From positions 186,001-250,000 of the forward strand of contig PQWQ01000008.1 of assembly GCA_002943765.1 (NCBI GenBank): DNA of 64,000 nt, given 5' to 3'. A program made the translations under genes and the position numbers. This DNA comes from Psoroptes ovis (Eukaryota; Arthropoda; Arachnida; Sarcoptiformes; Psoroptidae). The notes below the pieces were generated by a model. It was not told the origin of the DNA, ran no database searches, and saw nothing but the letters and a program-made list of their open reading frames with translations. This document shows, piece by piece, positions 57,401 to 64,000 of the stretch; position 1 is the stretch's first letter, and every line of letters begins with the position of its first letter.

Positions 57401-57515
57401 GGTAGAAATAGACACCAAGTGAGGGAGGGAGGAGGTAGAAATGAGAACCGAGAGAGGGAGGGAGTAGGTAGAAATAGACCAAGAGAGGGAGGAGGGAGGA
57501 AGGAAGGAGGTGGGA
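57401..57515. repeat. Purine-rich minisatellite, ~33-bp units
   Basis: GGTAGAAATAGA or GGTAGAAATGAG starts units at 57401, 57433 and 57467, each followed by GAGAGAGGGAGGGAG-type sequence. Three imperfect copies then a GGA-rich tail. Confidence 0.75.
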
Positions 57516-57978
57516 AATGAATGGAGAAAAAACGATAAAATAATCAAAATTTCCAAATGTTCAAAGACGCCCATTGCACACATTGAGAAAATTAAGAAAT
57601 TTTCTCGGGAATATTTTTGGGAAGATTCTCAAAATGAAAATTAATCATCGAATGGCGAGGGGTGGACATACACAGTGGAGATGGAAGAATTCATTTAGGG
57701 CCTTGTACCTTTGTCATTCCCTCTCTCCTGTGTCCATGCCTCTTCATTTATCAGTGTCTCGCCATCTTCCACGCTTACAAATGATGAAGCAACTGAATGG
57801 GGGGGAGGATGGCATGGGGACAATGAATGTGGAGACACTGTATTGAAATTTGCAATTTCACAGATTCTGCAATTATTCGCAGTGCACACCTGATTCAATG
57901 ATTTCAAGCTTGGTGCAATTAATTGTGATTTCCAAGTGGAAATAATTAAAAAATTCGAAGAAATGTGAGTGCAATTCA

Positions 57979-58133
57979 TTAACCCTTGAAATTCGAAAGG
58001 TGAACCTCACTCACCATAAGGTGTAATGTAGCAACTCGATAGGCGCCCCTCAGTCACCATTTTACATAAGTGTTAAAAATCGTCGAGCTGCTGGCTTGCT
58101 TGCGCTGTAAATTCTTCGAGTGCTAAGGGTTAA
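57979..58133. mobile_element. 155-bp piggyBac-like nonautonomous element (inverted)
   Basis: Same family and exact length as 21725 and 47420 but opposite orientation: TTAACCCTTGAAATTCGAAA to CGAGTGCTAAGGGTTAA. Internal AACTCGATAGGCGCCCCTCA and GAGCTGCTGGCTTGCTTGCG are the complements of the other copies. Confidence 0.85.
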
Positions 58134-58358
58134 TGTTGAATACTGGTGCACACGCACACACGCACACGAATACAGGCGCGAGCACAGGTATGCTGGGTAC
58201 TGGGCACAGGTATATGAATCCATGAATTTCGGCCAGATTAATTTTCAAAGAAAATGAAAATTTCAGCCAAGTTTTTGAATTCAAATCTGAAAATTCAGAA
58301 ATCAATTTTCTGGACATATTTTCTTAATTAAAATTCTTAAATTGAATTTTTTAATTAA

Positions 58359-58390
58359 TTTTCAAATCAATTAATTAATTGATTTGAAAA
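58359..58390. repeat. Perfect 32-bp palindrome
   Basis: TTTTCAAATCAATTAA directly followed by its complement with no loop. AT-rich and lacking transposon tips. Confidence 0.7.
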
Positions 58391-58756
58391 TTTGATTACA
58401 AATTAATTAATTTTAATTTTAATTTAAGGTTTCAAATATTGATCAATATTCTATTTTTAGCATTTCAATTTGACGTAATTCCAGCATTTGGACATAATAC
58501 ATTTGGAGCATTGATTTATTGGGACAGACTCGTAGACACACAGAGACAGAAACAGATAGAAAATTAAAAAACCACAATTAAAACTCAGTGAAAACATGAT
58601 TAAAATCAAATCAATTAGATTAATTGATAAATAAACATAAATATAAACAAATCACACAAACCAAAACAAACATAAATAAACATTGATTACACAGTGATAT
58701 AAACCAAAACACAAAGAGTATGCATGGATATTTTGGAATACTCACAAATAGAATTA

Positions 58757-58838
58757 TTAGGTTGTCCCATAAGTTCTTGCTGTTTTTTTTAATAATATTT
58801 CCATTCGAAAAACGGCAAGAACTTATGGGACAACCTAA
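58757..58838. mobile_element. Mariner-like MITE, CCCATAA type
   Basis: TTAGGTTGTCCCATAAGTTC to GAACTTATGGGACAACCTAA, TA after. Confidence 0.92.
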
Positions 58839-58946
58839 TACATGCACACACACATACATAGAGAATCAATTAATTGATTTCAAATTATTTTCGAATCCAA
58901 AATCTAAATCATTGATTTAATGGCGCCCACATAATCAAAACATGGA

Positions 58947-59110
58947 AATCCACGAATTTCGATCGAACAGAATTCTACACGAGAACCACGAATTCGACAC
59001 GAATCACGAATTTCGATTGAACAGAATTCGATTGAGAATTGGACAACACACGGATTCCACACGAATCACACACGAACCACGAATTCAATCGAATCGAATC
59101 CGAACAGAAT
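58947..59110. repeat. Degenerate CGAATT-rich tandem repeats
   Basis: CACGAATTTCGATCGAACAG at 58951 and CACGAATTTCGATTGAACAG at 59005 mark a ~54-bp period, followed by further ACACGAATCACGAA variants. No gene assigned. Confidence 0.6.
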
Positions 59111-59528
59111 TCCGAAGAATCCAAACCAAAATCAAGCCAAACAAACCAGAACCAGAACCATGCAAAACCAAACAAAAACATCTTGTAATAATGATCACTT
59201 GAACTCGATAATCAATCAATCAATCGATAATAATCATTGATGAATCTGGAATCATTTTGGTACCCAAATGCACACAGAGAGCCAAATAAACCAAAGAACA
59301 AATGAAATCAAATGAATATAAATCAAATGTTATCAAAGTTTTGAAACAATTTGGACCCAGAAATAAGGCCCAATGAAACAGAATAGACCCTGGGAAAAAG
59401 GCACCAGAACTGGGGCCCAGAGAACTGGGACCCAGAGCATCCAAACACCATCAATTTTTATTGGTAGAACAAACAAAGATAATTTGAATAAAGCATATTG
59501 GACTGTAGCGCATTCGTTCAAATACATT

Positions 59529-59613
59529 CTGAGGCTGTCCGGAAAATCACGTCGGCTATGAAATGCATTTGAGTTGGTTGAAAAAATCCGACCGAACTTT
59601 TCGGACAACCCCT
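59529..59613. mobile_element. Mariner-like MITE, GACCGAACTTTTCGG type
   Basis: CTGAGGCTGTCCGGAAAATC at the left, GACCGAACTTTTCGGACAAC then CCCTG at the right. Arms imperfect; subfamily shared with 49063 and 62313. Confidence 0.75.
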
Positions 59614-59657
59614 GTAAATATTTTATTGCCTCAGAAATCAATTGGTAGAAAAATATT

Positions 59658-59741
59658 TTAGGTTGTCCGAAAAGTTCTTGCCAATTTTCTATTAATTCTG
59701 CTTACAATATAATCGGCAATAACTTTTCGGACAATCTTCAA
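59658..59741. mobile_element. Mariner-like MITE, CCGAAAA-TATATC type
   Basis: TTAGGTTGTCCGAAAAGTTC, interior ATTCTGCTTACAATATAATC, right AACTTTTCGGACAATCTTCA. 45 bp after the previous MITE. Confidence 0.87.
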
Positions 59742-61382
59742 TATTAATGATTGGAAAATCATTCATTCATTTCATTTTTTTCTTCTTCTTCTTCTCCAAG
59801 AAAACAAATCATTTTTCAATCAATTCAATTCATACATTCATAGATAAATAGATATGATATGTATATGAATGTTCAGAGAATCATCAATTATAATATCATT
59901 TATCAGAATTCGTTTGTTTGTGTCGGGTTGTTTAGTTGGTTGATGTCCAAACACACATAAATATTTGTAAATGATTCGAACGAACAAACCAAATGAAAAA
60001 ATCGAATGAATAAACGATTACAGTTACGATCATTACTTGTTATTGTTATCAATATCATTATTTATTATAAACGATCTTTGAATGATTGAATTGATCATTT
60101 TGAATTTTTAAACAGTTTTTTTAAAATGAATCATTTATGAATATATTCAATGATTCAGTCAATTTAAGATTCATTATGACAGTGCCACTGTCATTTTATC
60201 TGTGAATGGCCCATGGATGGACGATGGAATCGGATAGATGATGGAAGGATGGACGAATGGCAGAAAAAATTGCGCAAGGTCCTTGAAGGTCTTCGTGGGT
60301 CGTCGTCAAAGGTCTTTCTTTAAATCAGCATTTTTCGAAATTTTCCTGGTCACGGATTCATTAATTTATAATGTCATCATATTGATTGCTGAATGAAAAC
60401 AGTCGGAATTTGGGAAGGTATTTGCATCATCATCATTACATTAAATGTCACACACATATTTTATGAATGGGAACAAATCAATTATTATTACACTCAAATA
60501 CATTGCATATTGCATTGCTTGTTATTCGGAATTATTTGTCATCATTGATATAATCAATGTGGAAAAAAATTGATGCCGAAAATAATAATAAGAAATTCAC
60601 AATAGAGAAATATGTCATCATTATTATTATTGTGGAATCACATTATTTTCATGGAGCAAATCATTTCAAATAATAATAATAATTCATTTCAAATAATAAT
60701 AATCAAAATCAATGGCAATCGGCAAGAATTGAAAAAGTATAAATACAACAACCATCATTGAAAATAAACTATAATTGGCAAAATATCAAATGTCAAATAT
60801 GATATAAACATATATATTCTATTGTATAAATCTATACCAAAATTCATATTTCAATACATTTGATATAGGGATCATGGATCTATATACGAACATATACGTC
60901 TAATGGATATACATGGATGCTTAAAAACCATTTCTACCCATTTATATACTATGGCTTTATTTTAATATATCTGAAAATATTGATGCTTATATCTATTGAA
61001 CATACATCTCAAATATATATATGAATTCATAGACATATCTATACAAAATACATAAATGAATGGGTATTATTATCATTATTATTTAATACTCAAAAACAAA
61101 CAAAACATTCGATATATTGGAAATGTATTTTCTTAAAGAATATACTCTGAGAATTCCTTAAAGAATTTCCAGAATTTCTTCAAAGAATATTGGAATAAGC
61201 ATTATTGGTGCTTCACACACATCTATACGATTGCGAGACAATTGTGCATTGAATTTTAATCAGATTTTCAATCATCATCATCGTCAACCATACCGAACCA
61301 TGCCAAACCAATCATCATGGATATCAAAATAAATGAAAAATAAATAAATGAATGAAAATAAATAAACAAATTGACAAATATA

Positions 61383-61463
61383 TTAGGTTGTCCCATAAGT
61401 TCTTGACGTTTTTTTCGAATGAAAAAAAGCTAAAAAACGGCAAAAACTTATGGGACAACCTAA
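61383..61463. mobile_element. Mariner-like MITE, CCCATAA type
   Basis: TTAGGTTGTCCCATAAGTTC to AAACTTATGGGACAACCTAA, TA on both sides. Confidence 0.92.
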
Positions 61464-61557
61464 TATCTTTGAAGCATTCGAATTCGTATTATTACTATTA
61501 TTATTTGACCAATTTCACAAATATTCGAATGATATAATAAGAAAATACAAATATAAA

Positions 61558-61642
61558 TTAGGTTGTCCGGAAAGTCGTGGCTGATTTTTCATGAGCAACT
61601 CTATTGTAATTAAGCGGAATGAACTTTTCGGACAAACCCTAA
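61558..61642. mobile_element. Mariner-like MITE, asymmetric CCGAAAA type
   Basis: TTAGGTTGTCCGGAAAGTCG, interior CATGAGCAACTCTATTGTAA, right TGAACTTTTCGGACAAACCC then TAA. Confidence 0.9.
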
Positions 61643-61732
61643 TATTTTTTTTGTCACTAACAAGCAATCGAACAAAATGATAATTTACTAATATTAGTTA
61701 TAATGATAATGATAATGATGATATCATTATCA

Positions 61733-61813
61733 TTAGGTTGTCCCATAAGTTCTTGCCGTTTTTTCAAATGGAAAAAAACTTAAAAAACAGCAAGAACTTA
61801 TGGGACAACCCAA
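61733..61813. mobile_element. Mariner-like MITE, CCCATAA type
   Basis: TTAGGTTGTCCCATAAGTTC to GAACTTATGGGACAACCCAA, inserted in an ATC/ATT microsatellite. Confidence 0.92.
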
Positions 61814-62012
61814 TATCATTAGTGAAACGTTATTGGAAATGAATAACGAAGAAAACATTTACAAATGACCAACATCTGAACAAACTGTCAAAATGAATGT
61901 TGGTTATTTGTATTATTGTTTGTTACGTAAGGAAATGTAAGAAAATAAATAAACAAATAAATGAATAACCTGTCAAATTCGGTGTAAATATTGTCAAGTT
62001 CTATCATTATTA

Positions 62013-62092
62013 TTAGGTTGTCCGAAAAGTTCATTTCGCTCAATCAATAGAGTTGTTCATGAAAATCGGCTAGAACTTTCAGGACAACCTAA
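62013..62092. mobile_element. Mariner-like MITE, asymmetric CCGAAAA type, 80 bp
   Basis: TTAGGTTGTCCGAAAAGTTC, ATTTCGCTCAATCAATAGAG interior, right GAACTTTCAGGACAACCTAA with TA. Confidence 0.9.
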
Positions 62093-62312
62093 TATCATTA
62101 CAATTATTGCTATGTATGAATACAAATTATGATGACATGACATGGAATATATGAAATACTTTGAATACATTGGATACATCGATTGGTGGTGTGATTTGAT
62201 TGAAATATTCCAATTAACCAAACAGCCAGAATCAAATTTCGAGAGAATTTTAAATGAATCATTGCCATTTAAAATATTCAAAATTCAAATAAAAATTGGA
62301 AAATGAAATTTT

Positions 62313-62389
62313 TTTGGCTGTCCGAAAAGTCGTGTCGTATTGTCGCCATTAATTTTCAAAAACGACCGAACTTTTCGGACAGCCCCTAA
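62313..62389. mobile_element. Mariner-like MITE, GACCGAACTTTTCGG type
   Basis: TTTGGCTGTCCGAAAAGTCG at the left, ACGACCGAACTTTTCGGACA then GCCCCTAA at the right. Confidence 0.8.
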
Positions 62390-62661
62390 TCAAATCCAGT
62401 CAATAATGAATGAATAATAATTAACCCTATTCTTCAATGATGCTATTCATTGAAAAAGCTAAAACAAACAAATAAATATAAACATATAGACAAATCGACA
62501 AATAGACAAACAAACGAATCGACCAACAAAGGCCACAATTCAATTATGAATTCGACAAAAAATCAAGCAAAGCAAACCAAAAATAATATATTTAGATCAT
62601 CATTTTAAATGATTCATTAAATTTGAAAATAAAAATGTGAATAAATATTAAATGATTTCTA

Positions 62662-62740
62662 TTAGGTTGTCCCATAAGTTCTTGTCATTTTTCAAATAAA
62701 AAAAATTAAAAAAACGGCAAAAACTTATTGGACAACCCAA
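62662..62740. mobile_element. Mariner-like MITE, CCCATAA type
   Basis: TTAGGTTGTCCCATAAGTTC to AAACTTATTGGACAACCCAA, TA on both sides. Confidence 0.91.
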
Positions 62741-62965
62741 TATTTAATGATTATCATCATTCATTAATCGTTATTATTATTATTTGGTATAATCATTGAT
62801 TTTCATTATTTTCATTATTATTGTTATTATGAACAATAATAACAAATGAAATGAATGAATGAATGAATATGAAAAATGAATGAATTAATGATTATAATTA
62901 TTATAAATAATAATAAATGAATGAATGAAATGATTCGATATTCTTTTGTATATTACAAAATAATA

Positions 62966-63049
62966 TTAGGTTGTCCGTAAAGTTTTGGCCGATTTTTCAA
63001 TGAACAACTCGCTATTGATTAAGCGGAATGAACTTTTCGGACAACCTAA
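62966..63049. mobile_element. Mariner-like MITE, asymmetric CCGAAAA type
   Basis: TTAGGTTGTCCGTAAAGTTT, interior CAATGAACAACTCGCTATTG, right TGAACTTTTCGGACAACCTA. Confidence 0.9.
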
Positions 63050-63277
63050 TAATAATAATGATTTTTTTTCGATTGTTTTCATTCGATTCGATTCGATTCA
63101 TTGTTTTGTTTGTTTGTTCGTACATAGAAGAATATATGTTAGAATGATTAAACATTCGATAGAATTCACATTCACATTGATTTCATCATCATTAGATGAT
63201 AAAGCGATAGATTTAAATAATGGTAATAATAACACATTGAATTGAATCGTATAATCATTGAATATTTTGGGGCAAAC

Positions 63278-63304
63278 ACTGCAAGAACTTATGGGACAAC
63301 CTAA
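63278..63304. mobile_element. Solo right half of a CCCATAA-type MITE
   Basis: GCAAGAACTTATGGGACAAC followed by CTAA and TA, with no complementary left arm upstream. A truncated copy 54 bp before an intact one. Confidence 0.85.
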
Positions 63305-63357
63305 TATTTCGATATATATTTTCACAATATGTTCAATAAAATATCACATTGATAATA

Positions 63358-63439
63358 TTAGGTTGTCCCATAAGTTCTTGCCGTTTTTTAAAATTAATTT
63401 TTCATTTGAAAAACGGCAAGAACTTATGGGACAACCTAA
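63358..63439. mobile_element. Mariner-like MITE, CCCATAA type
   Basis: TTAGGTTGTCCCATAAGTTC to GAACTTATGGGACAACCTAA, TA on both sides. Confidence 0.93.
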
Positions 63440-63632
63440 TATTTTACAAATCATAGATATTTGAAATATTCACAATATTCTACGGGCTCCTTTGACTCTT
63501 GGATTCTTTGATTCCTATAAATAAGTGAATTCAAAATGAATTCTATGAATCCATTCATAAAATCAATTATTATTATTATTCTCAGTTATTTTTCAATCAT
63601 TTATTGTTATTATAATTTGTAATGGTGAGCAG

Positions 63633-63700
63633 TAGCGCCACCACATGGTCGCACCTATTTGTATCTGAGTGGCTGTTCAACGCCGAAAAGTATAAATAGC
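63633..63700. promoter_or_regulatory. CTCF-like motif with nearby TATA-like box
   Basis: TAGCGCCACCACATGG (complement contains GTGGCGCTA) followed about 40 bp later by AGTATAAATAGC at 63689-63700, a 12-mer also present at 40208. More complex in base content than the flanks. No transcript or initiator can be assigned. Confidence 0.3.
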
Positions 63701-64000
63701 ATGTTCAGCATGCACAAAAAATATGATCTATTAAAAATTCATTGTTCTTTTGTTTTTTGTTTTGTTTTTGTTTGTTTTTGTTTATTTAAAATAAATTTAT
63801 CTATTATTTTGAAAAACCCTCTCGCCACCGCCGAACTTGTTTACAAATTCATATTTTGGTCTAATGATATTTATATGTGATAACGATAATGATAATGATG
63901 ATGATCATATAATGAGACAATAAACGACAATTATTAATATCATCAATGCTTTTGGAAAATCTGTCAGAACGAAAAATTTCAAATCAATTTTCAGCCCGAA

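Larger units (their letters stand above)
49958..64000. other. No exon recognised; probable long Rdl intron
   Basis: The missing upstream Rdl exons (ligand-binding loops, signal peptide) should lie at higher coordinates. No frame on the minus strand here encodes motifs such as the FFxNEK or YFHIATT-like segments, so they are probably beyond the window. The region contains about 20 mariner-like MITEs, two hAT-like MITEs, one 155-bp TTAA element, two foldbacks, GC-richer islets (51641-51735, 56925-57000, 59370-59440) and simple repeats. Confidence 0.6.

Noticed and set aside
58942..59202. 86-aa frame rich in NHEFRLNRIR-type repeats
   Set aside because: Produced by degenerate CGAATT-rich tandem repeats; no splice context or conserved domain.
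291..63439. CRISPR array, rho-independent terminators or bacterial regulatory hairpins
   Set aside because: The hairpins are dispersed, TA-flanked and found in introns of eukaryotic genes; spacing is irregular and there are no spacers or cas genes.
18954..63464. Recurring short peptides such as LGCPISSCRF and KFLPFFQFF...RTYGTT in many frames
   Set aside because: They are translations of the mariner-like MITE arms (GTTGTCCCATAAGTTCTTGC and complement), not protein domains.

Overview
This 64 kb window looks like nuclear DNA from an AT-rich animal. The two recognisable genes are split by GT-AG introns (mostly 55-150 nt, some of several kb). Their proteins are arthropod/invertebrate types, one an RDL-type GABA receptor, with long Gln/Ala/His/Asn/Ser/Pro runs. 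The base composition, compact introns and homopolymer-rich proteins would fit an acariform mite, but the species cannot be fixed from the sequence, so that is a guess. No prokaryotic operons, tRNA, rRNA or CRISPR were seen.

Layout. 1-29120: no convincing gene; AT-rich DNA with purine tracts, microsatellites, one possible orphan exon (minus strand, 3478-3543), many short palindromic transposons and one 155-bp TTAA-flanked element. 29121-35213 (+): an eight-exon gene for the alpha subunit of nitric-oxide-sensitive soluble guanylate cyclase (899 aa). 35421-37457: a 2 kb AT-rich minisatellite of about 36-bp units with higher-order structure, starting about 200 bp after the cyclase stop codon. 39153-49957 (-): the 3' five exons (620 aa) of an Rdl-like GABA-gated chloride channel subunit, convergent with the cyclase gene. 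They run from the Cys-loop exon through TM1-TM4 to the stop. 49958-64000: no exon recognised; the N-terminal exons of Rdl are not found here, so this is probably a long Rdl intron, heavily colonised by short elements.

The main non-genic story is a swarm of about 54 short (mostly 69-95 bp, often exactly 80 bp) palindromic elements. Their ends read TTAGGTTGTCC...GGACAACCTAA and they are flanked by TA. The architecture matches mariner-derived MITEs such as human MADE1 (TTAGGTTG ends, 80 bp, TA target). They fall into at least five arm subfamilies, including some with mixed arms. They are absent from the coding exons and the minisatellite, and nearly absent from the first 12 kb. Four hAT-like MITEs (CAGTGGTTCTCAACC ends), three exactly 155-bp piggyBac-like elements (TTAACCCTT...AAGGGTTAA) and two related foldback elements accompany them. 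A second pervasive signal is a degenerate GGAAATTTCC / TTTCCCGGGAAA palindromic motif in noncoding DNA.

The two genes do not share a pathway in an obvious way. Both act in neural signalling: cyclase makes cGMP in response to NO, and the GABA receptor mediates fast inhibition and is a known insecticide/acaricide target. Exon boundaries were deduced by hand from splice motifs and reading-frame continuity, not from transcripts.
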